Shown: positions 1-10,065, numbered from the stretch's first letter. The stretch is DNA of 64,000 nt from Hellea sp039977295 (GCA_039977295.1 JBDWDN010000009.1:372001-436000), one strand, 5' to 3'. Notes: generated by a model not told the origin, from the sequence alone. Translations and numbers: made by a program.

Positions 1-885
1 GCCTTCCATAAAAGGCGGTCTCTACTCCTTTTGAATTTGGAGTCGCAAATTCGCATCACGGAAATTCCGTGGGTCAAAACCTTGCTAGTATCTCGAAAAG
101 ACAGGCCCGAGGATTCAGACCTGTCACGGACAGCGCTTACGGAATTTGTGTCCTTGACACTAACCCATTTTCCCCATGTTCAATTCCCAAATCCATTGAT
201 TGAGCAAATGCATGACTTGGCCAAACGCGCAAATATTCACACCCCTCTTCTGCCTGAAATCGCAGCTGATATTTTTATGGGGCGGTTTTCCCAGCGGTTT
301 GAAAAAGCGGCGCAACATACCGCGAAATATTATGAGGGCACACTTTATGCGCGTTACTATAATTTGCCCAAACAGATTCCCAGTGGCGCATTTGATAAAT
401 TATGCGCGGAACGCGCAGAGCCCCCTAGCCGGCAGGGATGGTCTAGCGCGCAAAACGGAACCATTATAGAGCAAGGCCTGATTTTAACATCGCATAATAT
501 GGCGGCATTATTTTCTGGGCTCGACCTGTCTAAATTAGAGTGCGGCGCCCTAGCGCTTAAATGTTTCGTTTGGATTTGCGATCGCTTGACAGCTGTTCCG
601 CCCAGCTACCACGCCGAGCTCATTTCGCTCAAAAATTCAGCTTATGCCTGGCGGCAGATGATCGCTTTATTATCGGAGCTTCCGAAAAAGGACTTGCAAG
701 ACACCATTGAGCAAATTCACGTCCATTTAGAGGGAACATCGGCCAGCTTTCAAAACCGTCTACGGCCCGTAATGAACGGTCTACACATTGCGGGGATGAA
801 ATCCAAACCTCTCACTGAGAGGTCAGATCAATTTCTTGGCTGGACAGTGGGACGCCATCCGCTATCACAATGGACTGACCTATAA
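1..885 (+). CDS. Hypothetical protein, 5'-truncated by window edge
   Basis: The reading frame is open from base 1, so the true start lies outside the window; 294 residues are visible. A TTG at 31 is the first possible internal start, but nothing favours it. The product looks soluble and mostly helical, with no signal peptide or membrane segment. I do not recognise the family; the only memorable stretch is an LTSHN motif near the middle. It ends 22 bases before the Rieske oxygenase start, so the two are probably cotranscribed. Confidence 0.7.
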   Translation, partial: AFHKRRSLLLLNLESQIRITEIPWVKTLLVSRKDRPEDSDLSRTALTEFVSLTLTHFPHVQFPNPLIEQMHDLAKRANIHTPLLPEIAADIFMGRFSQRFEKAAQHTAKYYEGTLYARYYNLPKQIPSGAFDKLCAERAEPPSRQGWSSAQNGTIIEQGLILTSHNMAALFSGLDLSKLECGALALKCFVWICDRLTAVPPSYHAELISLKNSAYAWRQMIALLSELPKKDLQDTIEQIHVHLEGTSASFQNRLRPVMNGLHIAGMKSKPLTERSDQFLGWTVGRHPLSQWTDL

Positions 886-907
886 TTGGGACTTAAGAGG
901 AATAGTA

Positions 908-2050
908 ATGACGCAAAGTTTCATGACTGACAGTAAGGTTGCCGCCCGCATTTTAGGCCACATTGCCAATAACACAACAGATTGCGGATCCGAAGTGTGG
1001 CGGGAGCCCGTGGATAATTACCGGTCATTAGAGCGCTTTGAGCAAGAGCTTGGCGTGCTGCGCGCCTTGCCTATTGCCTTTTGTCCGTCAACCGCGCTCA
1101 CGAAGACAGGGGATTATATTGCGCGGAAAGCTGCAGGAACGCCTCTAATTGTTGTTCGGGGTAAGGACGGTAACGCCCGCGCCTTTAAAAATGCGTGCCG
1201 TCACCGCGGCGCGCAATTGGCCTCAGGCGCGGGATGCGCCGGCGCATTCGTGTGTCCCTATCATGGCTGGTCTTACGGCCTCGATGGCGCGCTTTTAGGC
1301 ATTCCGCATGAGGGCGGTTTCCCGGACGTGGATAAGCTCGCAAGCGGGCTGATCGAGGTGACGGCTATTGAAACAAATGGTATTATTTTTGTTGTCCAAA
1401 AAGCCCCAAGCGAAAACTCCGCAGCCGCCTTAGATATGCTTAAGGGGCTGCCGCGGGTTTTAAAAGATGATCAAATTATTTTTAGTAAAACTGAGCTGAT
1501 CGTTGAAGCGAATTGGAAGCTTCACCTTGAGAGTTTCCTTGAGGGGTATCATATTAAACCCGCCCATAAAAACACCTTCTATCCATTCGGATATGATAAC
1601 TTAAACATCATCGAGTTTTGTGGGCCGCACGCCCGAGTTACATTTCCCTTTAAACGAATCGAAGACCTCAAAGGCACGGAACTGGAAGGCTGTGACGTCT
1701 CTGACAAACTCACCTATGTCAACCATATGTTCCCAAATGTCATATTGGCCGAGCTCTCCCATCACAACACGCTGGGCATCATAGAACCCCTAAGCCTCAA
1801 CCAAACGAAAATCGTCAGCTATCACATGACAAAGTCAACGGATGAGGCGGGCCAAGACGCAGCGGTCAAAGCCGCGAAACGCGACATAGCCTTTGTCAAT
1901 GAAACGGGCCAAAAAGAAGATATAGAAATGGTGACGAGCATACAGCGCAGCCTTCACGCGGAGGTCAATGAGGCCTTCACATTCGGGCATTTCGAGCCCG
2001 CAATCGTTCATTTCCATCAGCAATTAGCCAAGCGTTTAAGCGCGGGGTAA
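908..2050 (+). CDS. Rieske [2Fe-2S] aromatic-ring-hydroxylating-type oxygenase, alpha subunit
   Basis: A 380-residue oxygenase component. The N-terminal Rieske domain shows CRHRG near residue 97 and CPYHGW near residue 116, the Cys-His / Cys-His ligands of a [2Fe-2S] cluster. The C-terminal catalytic domain shows EGYHIKPAH, matching the His-His part of the mononuclear iron facial triad. Such enzymes hydroxylate or demethylate small substrates using electrons from a separate reductase; no reductase or beta subunit is adjacent, so the substrate is unknown. The ATG at 908 is chosen because AGAGG lies 7 bases upstream; the frame is open 24 codons further upstream but overlaps the previous gene. 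Confidence 0.85.
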   Translation: MTQSFMTDSKVAARILGHIANNTTDCGSEVWREPVDNYRSLERFEQELGVLRALPIAFCPSTALTKTGDYIARKAAGTPLIVVRGKDGNARAFKNACRHRGAQLASGAGCAGAFVCPYHGWSYGLDGALLGIPHEGGFPDVDKLASGLIEVTAIETNGIIFVVQKAPSENSAAALDMLKGLPRVLKDDQIIFSKTELIVEANWKLHLESFLEGYHIKPAHKNTFYPFGYDNLNIIEFCGPHARVTFPFKRIEDLKGTELEGCDVSDKLTYVNHMFPNVILAELSHHNTLGIIEPLSLNQTKIVSYHMTKSTDEAGQDAAVKAAKRDIAFVNETGQKEDIEMVTSIQRSLHAEVNEAFTFGHFEPAIVHFHQQLAKRLSAG

Positions 2051-2072
2051 GGCGTGATGCTACTCTAGGAAG

Positions 2073-3836
2073 CTAGGGCTCCCCTAATGTTCCCTCAGTC
2101 TGTTCGTTAATATCAGACTGCACTTTTGACGTGCGCGAATTGATTGAGCCATTGTCAAAAGCTAAGACATCAACAACCGCGTTGCCGTCTTCTTGATAGG
2201 ACAATGTCACCACATCCCCCGAAGCCGTCATTCGCACCATTGGCGCGAGGTCACTCGCGATAGCGAAAAGACGGTCGGGTGCGCTATCGATAAGAACGTA
2301 ATAGGTCACTGTTTGTTCGATTGTTTCCTGCCGCACGCGCAGCACTGTGCCCTCAACACTCTGGTAGTTTTCAATATCGCCCATGGCGACAGCATTGCCG
2401 CGCCCGCGTAGGGCTTGGTTATAATTTCTAAGAGCTGTCTCTGTCGTTTTACCAGACCCGACAAGACTATAATCTTCCACCGATACAAAGGCCGCTGCCT
2501 TTACCAGGCCTGAGCTGGCTTTCATCGTCATAAAATAGGTCGGGATGCCGCCAATATTATAGAGTATAGGATTGGTCGCCCTATAGCCAAAATCCTGAAA
2601 CTCATCTTCAGCGGAATTACGAGCTGCCACTTCTGTTGCGCCTGCTTGCTCATAGAGGCGCATATCCTTTGTCCGCGTATTAATTAAGACAAAGCCGACT
2701 GTGCCCTCATCGGAGCCCACAGATTGCATGCCAGTATAAAAATAAGAGTTTCCATCATTACCATAGACCAGGGACATGCCTTTCGTTGTTTTCAAAACAC
2801 CGTCAGCGCCCAGCCATGAATTCATCCACCCTTGTTTGAACTTCCCCCAATCATTGAGTTGGCGACGCATAAAACCGCTGGGCTGTATCCGGTCGATCCA
2901 TTTTGGGGCCTCGTCTATCGCGTAGTTTTTAATCTCGCCATTTTGCACATCCAAAACGATAACCCCCACGGCATCAGCTCCCTTAAATCCAATGCGTTTC
3001 TTGTAATCCGTTACCACGTAGAAAGGACGCCCTTGATCATCAATTTCAAACGTCCAGTCCGTCCGTCCATGCGCTGCATAGCCGTTATCATAAACATAGC
3101 GCTCGGGTTTATCCTTAAAATAGGCCCCCATATTATAACGCAGCGTCAGCGGCTTCTCATTCACCGCCAACACAAGCTCTACATCATTTTCATTACTGGC
3201 TGACACCATAACATAGCCAGGGGTTCCCGAACGATTATCGAGCCAACGCCGGAACTTAGAATGCTCTAATGGCCCCACCCAATAGAGCTTACCCTTCACC
3301 GTTTGAATGGACATAGAGCCAATACTTACCCGGCTTCCAAGGCCTCTATCCTCGCCTAGCCGCTTATCCGCAACATTGCGTGCCAGCCGTGAATCGACCC
3401 GCCTGACCTGAGACATATCAATCGCCGCCACGTCATCAGAAAACTCGCCAATGGCGACTTCGCCGGGAAGATCATAATATTTTTTGGCGTAAAACCCCGC
3501 AAAAGATGTCACGAAGGGTATGATGAGAAGCGCCAAAACGCTTAGACCAACCATTGAAAGCGCAATCTTACTTTGCCGCTTCGATGTTACGCCTGCATTA
3601 GGTATGGCACGACCCGAAGAAAACAATCGCCCCGTAGCCAATCCCATAAGCGCCAGGGAATTGACGAGGAAGATCAGCGGAATATCCGTAAACCCATATT
3701 GCAAGGTCGGTAGGCTCAACCAAGTATAGGCAATGTTAGCAATCAGAAAGAGCGGCAAATACCGCCATTTGCCACTGATGAGCCGCGCCAACATTCCAAA
3801 AAGAAGCCCTATTACGAGTCCTGAAATTAAACTCAA
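2073..3836 (-). CDS. Large membrane-anchored protein of unknown function
   Basis: 587 residues. The first ~130 residues contain about four hydrophobic segments, then roughly 450 residues form a soluble, probably periplasmic, beta-rich region. No enzyme motif was recognised. The likely start is TTG at 3836, preceded by GGGGAG at a good distance; the first in-frame ATG is 14 codons later and would remove the first membrane segment. It is convergent with the Rieske gene and transcribed away from the HD-domain genes, so it is probably monocistronic. Confidence 0.75.
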   Translation of the reverse strand: MSLISGLVIGLLFGMLARLISGKWRYLPLFLIANIAYTWLSLPTLQYGFTDIPLIFLVNSLALMGLATGRLFSSGRAIPNAGVTSKRQSKIALSMVGLSVLALLIIPFVTSFAGFYAKKYYDLPGEVAIGEFSDDVAAIDMSQVRRVDSRLARNVADKRLGEDRGLGSRVSIGSMSIQTVKGKLYWVGPLEHSKFRRWLDNRSGTPGYVMVSASNENDVELVLAVNEKPLTLRYNMGAYFKDKPERYVYDNGYAAHGRTDWTFEIDDQGRPFYVVTDYKKRIGFKGADAVGVIVLDVQNGEIKNYAIDEAPKWIDRIQPSGFMRRQLNDWGKFKQGWMNSWLGADGVLKTTKGMSLVYGNDGNSYFYTGMQSVGSDEGTVGFVLINTRTKDMRLYEQAGATEVAARNSAEDEFQDFGYRATNPILYNIGGIPTYFMTMKASSGLVKAAAFVSVEDYSLVGSGKTTETALRNYNQALRGRGNAVAMGDIENYQSVEGTVLRVRQETIEQTVTYYVLIDSAPDRLFAIASDLAPMVRMTASGDVVTLSYQEDGNAVVDVLAFDNGSINSRTSKVQSDINEQTEGTLGEP

Positions 3837-4019
3837 CTTTATCTCCCCAAAATTATCTTATGTATAATAGGTAGGTAGTCTTTCATAACCTGACAAGGGA
3901 GGCTAGGCGTCGCTTGGCGCAGCTCACACCCCGTTCAACATCCGCCCGATAGCAAATCCGAGTATTAGCTATGCAAAGCGCTGCCTTCTCAAACAATGAT
4001 ATCTCAGTAAGATGAAATC

Positions 4020-4409
4020 ATGGCTCAAAATACTATCAGTAAACGTTTCACACTGAATTCAGGCGCTGAATGCCATCTGCTGAATATCAGAAACGATATG
4101 ATACCGAATTACTATTTAATGTGTTTTCCGCGCGAGGCGGGAGAGCCCTCTGATATAGATGTCGCGCAAATGCTGACGCTTGGGGTGGACTATGCTCGCC
4201 AAATTGCCTTTGATACGTTAGGTGATAAAGAGGCCTTCTCTGTTCTTTATAGTGGTTATAGTGCGCGCAGAGAAAAGGGGTGGCACGTTCATATAGTTTT
4301 GCTGGGCAATAGATGGCGCAAGGCATGGCTCTATAGCGTATTAGCCCTGAAAAACCTCTTACAGGCCTTTGGAATAAGGAAAGATGATGCTCCAAAACTC
4401 AAGACTTAA
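4020..4409 (+). CDS. Small protein with a degenerate HIT-like motif
   Basis: 129 residues, soluble. Near residue 90 is GWHVHIVLLGN, resembling the His-x-His-x-His triad region of HIT-family nucleotide hydrolases, but the third His is replaced by Val, so catalysis is doubtful and the assignment weak. It overlaps the start of the following HD-domain gene by 26 bases, suggesting translational coupling and a functional link. Confidence 0.6.
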   Translation: MAQNTISKRFTLNSGAECHLLNIRNDMIPNYYLMCFPREAGEPSDIDVAQMLTLGVDYARQIAFDTLGDKEAFSVLYSGYSARREKGWHVHIVLLGNRWRKAWLYSVLALKNLLQAFGIRKDDAPKLKT

Positions 4410-5013
4410 ACGCGCGGGTTGGCGGCGATTAATGACGGCTTGCGGGTTTCCGGCCAATGACGCCATGCATGATCTCCTCATCGCTTGCTATTCAGAAAAA
4501 CACCGTTTCTATCATAGCCTCGACCACATTGATGCGTGCTTTCGTCATTTCGATGCTGTCATTGAAACGGCCATTTATCCGAATGAAATTGAGTTGGCTC
4601 TCTGGTTTCACGATGTCATTTACAAGCCGTTTTCAGCAACCAATGAAGAGGACAGCGCTGAGCTGGCGAAGGCATTTCTATTAGAAAATAAAGCCGCAGC
4701 AGATATGATAGACCGTGTTTATGATCTTATAATTCTCACCAAAGACCACGCCGCGCCGCAAATGCAGGACGCCAAGTTAATGCTCGATATTGACCTTAGC
4801 ATTTTAGGCGCCGCCCCCCATATATATGCCCAGTTTGAAAAAGACGTTAGGCAGGAATATAAGCGCGTCCCCTCATTTATCTTTAAAAAGAAACGCAAAG
4901 AGATTTTACGAACCTTTATTCAGCGCCCACAGCTTTACAATAGCTCTTACTTCTATGAGCGTTTGGAAGCGCAAGCCAAACGAAACTTAAAATGGGCGAT
5001 TGCCGAGCTATAA
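4384..5013 (+). CDS. HD-domain metal-dependent phosphohydrolase
   Basis: 209 residues. RFYHSLDHI near the N-terminus followed by LALWFHDVIY gives the His...His-Asp metal-binding signature of a known family of predicted HD phosphohydrolases of about 200 residues. The substrate is not established for this subgroup. The ATG at 4384 follows AAGGAAAG and lies inside the end of the upstream gene. The product is cytosolic, with no export signal. Confidence 0.8.
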   Translation: MMLQNSRLKRAGWRRLMTACGFPANDAMHDLLIACYSEKHRFYHSLDHIDACFRHFDAVIETAIYPNEIELALWFHDVIYKPFSATNEEDSAELAKAFLLENKAAADMIDRVYDLIILTKDHAAPQMQDAKLMLDIDLSILGAAPHIYAQFEKDVRQEYKRVPSFIFKKKRKEILRTFIQRPQLYNSSYFYERLEAQAKRNLKWAIAEL

Positions 5014-5179
5014 ATAAAATATCCATCGACACGCCAAACTAACCTGCATAATCGGTGCAAGATGAGGCGTGAAGAAATTGCGCTTAGCTCGCAAAGGGTA
5101 GCTATGGGGTGGATTGCGTAGATTTTGGCTAAACGCTAATCTTTACTGTCATCATCTCCGCAAATCGAAGGAAACGGCC

Positions 5180-5641
5180 ATGGGTATTGAAATTGAGAGA
5201 AAATTTCTTGTTACAGGTCAGGCCTGGAAAATAGGTACCCCTACCCTATTTATTCAAGGCTATCTAAATCACGACAAAAACCGGACGGTCCGCATCCGAA
5301 TTGCGGGGGATGAGGCCATGATAACCGTTAAGGGCCTAACGGTCGGCATGCGCCGCGCAGAATATGAATATTTAATCCCAGTCACAGATGCCAAAGACAT
5401 GTTAGAGTTATGCGAGGGCCCGCTTATTGAAAAGAAACGCTGGTTAGTATCCGCCGGGAATTTAACATGGGAAGTTGATGAATTCATGGGGGACAATCAA
5501 GGCTTAGTGGTCGCGGAAATTGAACTTGAAGATGAAAGTCAAAGCTTTGAGATGCCGGTCTGGGTCGGTAAAGAAGTGACCGACGATGCGCGCTATTATA
5601 ATTCAAGCTTGTCAGTCATGCCCTTTAAGCGGTGGGGCTAA
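5180..5641 (+). CDS. CYTH-domain triphosphatase-like protein
   Basis: 153 residues starting MGIEIERKF, the ExExK signature of CYTH-superfamily enzymes (tripolyphosphatase, thiamine triphosphatase or class IV adenylate cyclase). Alternating basic and acidic strands (RTVRIRI, MITVKG, EYEY, VAEIELE) form the expected phosphate- and metal-binding tunnel. The length matches short bacterial CYTH proteins, which are mostly inorganic triphosphatases. The start at 5180 is preferred over the in-frame codon at 5114 because AAGGA precedes it and the family begins at this motif. Confidence 0.88.
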   Translation: MGIEIERKFLVTGQAWKIGTPTLFIQGYLNHDKNRTVRIRIAGDEAMITVKGLTVGMRRAEYEYLIPVTDAKDMLELCEGPLIEKKRWLVSAGNLTWEVDEFMGDNQGLVVAEIELEDESQSFEMPVWVGKEVTDDARYYNSSLSVMPFKRWG

Positions 5642-5699
5642 CCTTGTATGTTTAATTGGCTTAGACCCAAGCGCCTGCGTAGATATATGGCCAATCATA

Positions 5700-6824
5700 T
5701 TAAACGATAAATAGGTTGTCCTTAGCCCTGATATACAATTCATTCCGCGTGACGACCTCCTCCCAATTCTTATGGGGCTTTGGAGCGCGGTACATGTTCG
5801 TTTGCCTACAGTAATAGCCGTCCACGCCCGTCATCATCCGCATCGTATCGGTGGCCGCTGCTTTCACGCCGTCATCCGTGACCCGCGCGCCCAAATAATA
5901 ATCATTACCTGGCCACGACACATGATCCCAGGCGACAAAGCTATAAAGCTCACAATCACTAAAATCAGTTGAGCTATCTCCTCCCAAAACCTCAGGCTTG
6001 CAGAGCTGACTTTTGCCGGGGTTATAAGGCGCCAAAGGCCTTATCATAAATTCGATATTCTTTATCCTGTGGGTCTCATTCACGCATTCATTATAGGGGT
6101 CATAATAGACGGCTTTAATGCCGCAAAACTTATCTCCATGCGTTTCGAGAAAGCGCATAAGCGCTGCCCTAAAGATATGCCCCATCTGCCCCTTAAAAGG
6201 GCCTGCAAACTGACCACAGCCCATGCCGGGAATAGTTACAAATGCAGGACGGCCTCGCGCAATGGCGAGGCAATCAATATAGCTAAAGGCGGGAAGAAAC
6301 CTGCGCTCATAAAGCTGGTAATATTTATCTTTGTCATAGTCATCATCCGCTGTTACCGCGTGCCAGTCCGCGGGAATATGCCCTCGGTCATTTCTTAGCA
6401 GCGCGCCGGGCGTATAGATCAGATGGCCCGTAAAAGGCGGGCTGTGCGTGAAGGGGTTTTCATGCGCGCCATTGTCATAAACCGTCACCGCCATCCCAAT
6501 GCTGAAATCCCCTAATAGACCTAGCTCAGTCAGCGTCCAATCCGACCCATCACCAACAACTTGGCTCTCCGCAAAAATCTGAGGCGTCTTACTATTAATG
6601 AGGATCGATAGGAGCTGCCACTTATCAAGGGTTTTGAGATCGAAGCTTCTTGCACCTCTACCGCGAGGCTCGAGAGCGCTTATTCCTTCAGCCAGCCTTG
6701 CGCCGTAAGGTCCGCCTTGGTTAAGACTAACCGCATATTGTTCTATACGGGCTAACGTCTCCTTGCTGAGAATTATAGAATAGTCACGTTCTGAATTTTG
6801 CATAGTTTTAACGGGCGATGCCAT
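5700..6824 (-). CDS. Macrodomain-like protein coupled to a ferredoxin
   Basis: 374 residues, cytosolic. The central segment VTIPGMGCGQFAG followed by a helix and then IKAVYYD resembles the ligand-binding loop and following strand of macrodomains, which bind ADP-ribose derivatives; the rest is not recognised. The assignment is from motif resemblance only. The ATG at 6824 starts one base after the ferredoxin stop, implying translational coupling; upstream in-frame ATGs would run far into the ferredoxin gene. Confidence 0.6.
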   Translation of the reverse strand: MASPVKTMQNSERDYSIILSKETLARIEQYAVSLNQGGPYGARLAEGISALEPRGRGARSFDLKTLDKWQLLSILINSKTPQIFAESQVVGDGSDWTLTELGLLGDFSIGMAVTVYDNGAHENPFTHSPPFTGHLIYTPGALLRNDRGHIPADWHAVTADDDYDKDKYYQLYERRFLPAFSYIDCLAIARGRPAFVTIPGMGCGQFAGPFKGQMGHIFRAALMRFLETHGDKFCGIKAVYYDPYNECVNETHRIKNIEFMIRPLAPYNPGKSQLCKPEVLGGDSSTDFSDCELYSFVAWDHVSWPGNDYYLGARVTDDGVKAAATDTMRMMTGVDGYYCRQTNMYRAPKPHKNWEEVVTRNELYIRAKDNLFIV

Positions 6825-6825
6825 C

Positions 6826-7164
6826 TCATCCGTTGAAATTAGATTTCGCGGCAATATAGCTTTCATAACATAGGCAGTCTTGGCCAGAACATATATTACC
6901 ATTGCGCTCATGACAGGTAGTAATCATAGAAAAATACTTTTTCAGCCTATCATCAGGGCCTCTATAATTTATGCAATCAACCATACAAACTCTGGCGGCC
7001 CGAAATACCTTCTTCATATCATCGTCTGTTTTTGGTTGCTGCTTCACAAAAGAACTATCGTTTGGAGGCAAAGTAAATAGATCAGGAGCAACGCTTGAAC
7101 AGCATCCACACGTAAGGCATTCATCTTGCTCTATGAAAACATCACCTTGCTCTTTTTTATGCAT
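6826..7164 (-). CDS. Small ferredoxin-like iron-sulfur protein
   Basis: 112 residues. CLTCGCC near residue 17 with VCMVDC near residue 60 resembles monocluster [4Fe-4S] or [3Fe-4S] ferredoxins, which carry electrons to redox partners. After the usual ferredoxin length there is an unusual tail with five more cysteines (TCHERNGNIC, then DCLCYE). It directly precedes and is probably cotranslated with the macrodomain-like gene, which has no obvious redox motif. Confidence 0.8.
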   Translation of the reverse strand: MHKKEQGDVFIEQDECLTCGCCSSVAPDLFTLPPNDSSFVKQQPKTDDDMKKVFRAARVCMVDCINYRGPDDRLKKYFSMITTCHERNGNICSGQDCLCYESYIAAKSNFNG

Positions 7165-7486
7165 TATTCAGGCCCTACAGATCATTTTGTTCTAAGCTTC
7201 AACCGATAAGCTAAATAATCAGATATCATAAACTTATCCTGTTTCTTCGCCCAAGTCTAACGCCGCGTTATCCAGCGATATTCATATGGTGTAATAACCC
7301 GTTTAACTATCCCAAAACCGCTATCTCTTTGAATCGTCGGATACCCCTAACGCGCTAAGACACCTATGCTGAACTCGCCTGTCAGGCGATGCCTATTTCA
7401 GAAAAAGTCATGAGGGATAATCTCCTTGCCTGTGCATTAAACCGAATTTAGACATGCTATCATCGTCTCAACATTAAGGGCACATC
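7165..7486. promoter_or_regulatory. Divergent intergenic region with a short palindrome
   Basis: 322 bases between the divergent ferredoxin and metalloprotease genes, so it must hold both promoters. The only distinctive structure is CGCCTG-T-CAGGCG at 7376-7388, a 6-bp inverted repeat with a one-base centre, about 100 bases before the metalloprotease start. I could not assign a promoter with confidence and saw no small gene. Confidence 0.4.
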
Positions 7487-9997
7487 ATGAAAAAATTAGC
7501 GTCACTTTCTCTGTTTGTAAGCGTTGCCGCGCTTTCTACCCTTTTAATAGCTGATCCCTGGAAAGCCTATGCCAGTGAGCTGCCAAAAACATCTCAAGAT
7601 TCACCTGGGGCGGATGATGGTGATAAAGGCGGCGATAAGGACAAAGATGACGATGAGAAAAAGTCGAAAATTAAGCCCTATAAAGACATTGTTACAGATA
7701 AAGCTGTAACGCGCGAAGGCGTCTTCACCACCCATTTAGTTGACGGGAAAGTTTATTTCGAAATTCCCGAGGATCAATTTGGACGCGAATTCGTGTGGCA
7801 GGTAAAAGTTGCGGGAATACAGACCGGCAAAGGCACCATCAGTACCGATAGCGCGCGGCAATATGTGTATTTTGAGCGGGTTGGCGATGAGGTCCTTTTA
7901 CGGGCGCGGGACTATTCTGTTGTTTCAAAAGAGGGCGAACCCGAAACCTTTGTTGTTAAGAAGACAGATCTAGACGCCATTTTGGTAAAAATGAGCATCG
8001 TCGCCTTTCACGATGACGGCAAAACCGAGCACGGAAAGAATACGCCGCTCATTGACATGACCGCCGCTTTTACGGGCAAGGTCAAAGGGCTTGAAGGCTT
8101 GCGCCGCGGTAAAATGGACACAAAGGCGTCGGTCATCAAAGAGGTGAAAGCCTTTGAAACCAATATCGAAGCCCGCGTCTTAGGGAAATTTGAAGTCAAG
8201 CCGGCCCCTTTGCGGCCGGGGCAACCTAAACCCGAAAGACCGCCGGAGCCCGAAGACGTCACCGCAGAAATTCGTCATTCAATTTTGGCCCTCCCCGAGA
8301 CGCTAATGAAACCTCGCCATTATAATCACCGTGTGGGTTTCTTTGATGCGCGCTATCAGGATTATACCGGCGAGAAAAACAAAGTTCAGGAAAAGCGCTT
8401 CATCAAGCGCTGGCGTCTTGAGAAGAAAAACCCAAAGGCGGCGGTCAGTGAACCCGTCGAGCCGATTGTCTGGTATATTGATCGCGGCACGCCCACACGT
8501 TATATCGAAGCCACACGCGAGGGCATCGAGTTTTGGCAAGAGGCCTTTGAGCAAGCTGGGTTTAAAAACGCGATCATCGCCAAAATGGCGCCAACAGTAG
8601 AAGAAGATCCAGATTGGGATCCCGAAGATGCGCGCTATGCTGTTATTCGCTGGGTGCCATCTTCTATCCCGAACGCCCAGGGGCCGCATGTCGCCGATCC
8701 GAGGACCGGCGAAATCATCGAAGCGGATGTGCGCATGTATCACAATGTCATTAAGCTGGTTGAGGAATGGTATTTTGCGCAGGCGGGCGCCACGGATCCG
8801 CGCGCGGCTAAGCTGCCCCTGCCCGATGATGTCATGTCAGATTTAGTGCGCTTTGTCGTGGCCCATGAAGTTGGCCACTCTATTGGCCTTCACCATAATT
8901 TCATCGGCTCAAACGCCTATACAGTTGATCAATTGCGCGATCCCGAATTTGTCGCAAAGAACGGTGTGGCCTCATCCATCATGGATTATGCCCGCTTCAA
9001 CTATGTCATGCAGCCAGAGGACGGCGTCTCGCCCATTGATTATGTGCCAGGGCCTTATGATAAATTTGCTGTTGAGTGGGGCTATACTGAGTTCCCCGGC
9101 GATCTAAGCGCGGAGGAGGAAATTTCTTTCCTCAATAAGATCGCAGATCGCCAGCTTGATAATCCGGCTTATCGTTGGGACAGCTATTCCGACGATGCGA
9201 AATGGGATCCTCGCATCCAGACCGAAGATATTGGCAATGACGCTATAGAGGCCACCCGCCTGGGCATGCTGAACTTAGAGCGCATTATGAATAATCTGGT
9301 CGATGCCGCGACTTATGAACCTGGGCAAGGCTATGAAGAACTCGGCGTCGCCTACCGGGCACTCGCCAGCCAATATGGCCGCGAGCTTGGCCATGTCACA
9401 AAATATGTCGGCGGCTCGGTCTATCGCCGCGAACTGGCTCAAGGGCAAAAGCAAACAGAAGTCTATGACAGCTACCCCCTTGCTAAACAGCAAGAGGCTC
9501 TCGACTTCCTCAAAGATAACGCCTTCAAACTCCCCGAGTTCTGGCGTGACCCAGACGTTCTGCAGCGCATTGGTCATGACACCTATATGAACACCGTGAC
9601 CCGTTTTGGGGATCGCACGCTTACGCGGCTCACCTCCCCTGAGTTGATCGCGCATATGATAGAGCAGCGAGAAGGCGGGCTAGAAACATATGGTCCTGTC
9701 AAATTATTTAGCGAAGTGCGCGGCGCCTTATTTGAGGAAGCTCGTGGCAGAGATAAAAATGTCTCTGCCTATCGCCGTCATCTACAATCAAGTTTCGTCA
9801 ATATGATGATTAAAAGTCTCGAGCCGTCAAAAGATAATAACAGCAAGGCGGTTACGGAAGACTATAGAGCCCTCGCCCGCGCGTCACTCGTTGTCCTTCA
9901 AAAGGAGTTAAAACCTGCCTCAAGGATGGATAATTTGGCGGGTATGCATTTTGCAAATCTAGCCGCAAAAATCGACAAGGCTCTCGCGATAGATTAA
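7487..9997 (+). CDS. Secreted zinc-dependent metalloprotease (DUF5117/DUF4953 type)
   Basis: 836 residues with an N-terminal signal peptide (basic start, hydrophobic core, cleavage near residue 29), followed by a highly charged Asp/Lys linker. The zinc site HEVGHSIGLHHN at residues 460-471 matches HExxHxxGxxH of metzincin-like proteases. Length and layout fit the large bacterial family carrying DUF5117 and DUF4953 around this motif. It probably acts in the periplasm or outside the cell. No partner gene is adjacent. Confidence 0.85.
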   Translation: MKKLASLSLFVSVAALSTLLIADPWKAYASELPKTSQDSPGADDGDKGGDKDKDDDEKKSKIKPYKDIVTDKAVTREGVFTTHLVDGKVYFEIPEDQFGREFVWQVKVAGIQTGKGTISTDSARQYVYFERVGDEVLLRARDYSVVSKEGEPETFVVKKTDLDAILVKMSIVAFHDDGKTEHGKNTPLIDMTAAFTGKVKGLEGLRRGKMDTKASVIKEVKAFETNIEARVLGKFEVKPAPLRPGQPKPERPPEPEDVTAEIRHSILALPETLMKPRHYNHRVGFFDARYQDYTGEKNKVQEKRFIKRWRLEKKNPKAAVSEPVEPIVWYIDRGTPTRYIEATREGIEFWQEAFEQAGFKNAIIAKMAPTVEEDPDWDPEDARYAVIRWVPSSIPNAQGPHVADPRTGEIIEADVRMYHNVIKLVEEWYFAQAGATDPRAAKLPLPDDVMSDLVRFVVAHEVGHSIGLHHNFIGSNAYTVDQLRDPEFVAKNGVASSIMDYARFNYVMQPEDGVSPIDYVPGPYDKFAVEWGYTEFPGDLSAEEEISFLNKIADRQLDNPAYRWDSYSDDAKWDPRIQTEDIGNDAIEATRLGMLNLERIMNNLVDAATYEPGQGYEELGVAYRALASQYGRELGHVTKYVGGSVYRRELAQGQKQTEVYDSYPLAKQQEALDFLKDNAFKLPEFWRDPDVLQRIGHDTYMNTVTRFGDRTLTRLTSPELIAHMIEQREGGLETYGPVKLFSEVRGALFEEARGRDKNVSAYRRHLQSSFVNMMIKSLEPSKDNNSKAVTEDYRALARASLVVLQKELKPASRMDNLAGMHFANLAAKIDKALAID

Positions 9998-9998
9998 G

Positions 9999-10065
9999 GC
10001 CCAAAGTGAGGTTGCTTGGGCAAAAAAGATATCCCCGCAAATACCGAAATGGGCTTTTTGCGGGG
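9999..10065. other. Two stem-loops after the metalloprotease gene
   Basis: GCCCAA (9999-10004) pairs with TTGGGC (10016-10021), and CCCCGCAAA (10033-10041) pairs perfectly with TTTGCGGGG (10057-10065). They begin one base after the stop codon, suggesting 3' end formation or mRNA protection. Neither is followed by a T-run on the plus strand, so a classical intrinsic terminator is not shown. Confidence 0.45.
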
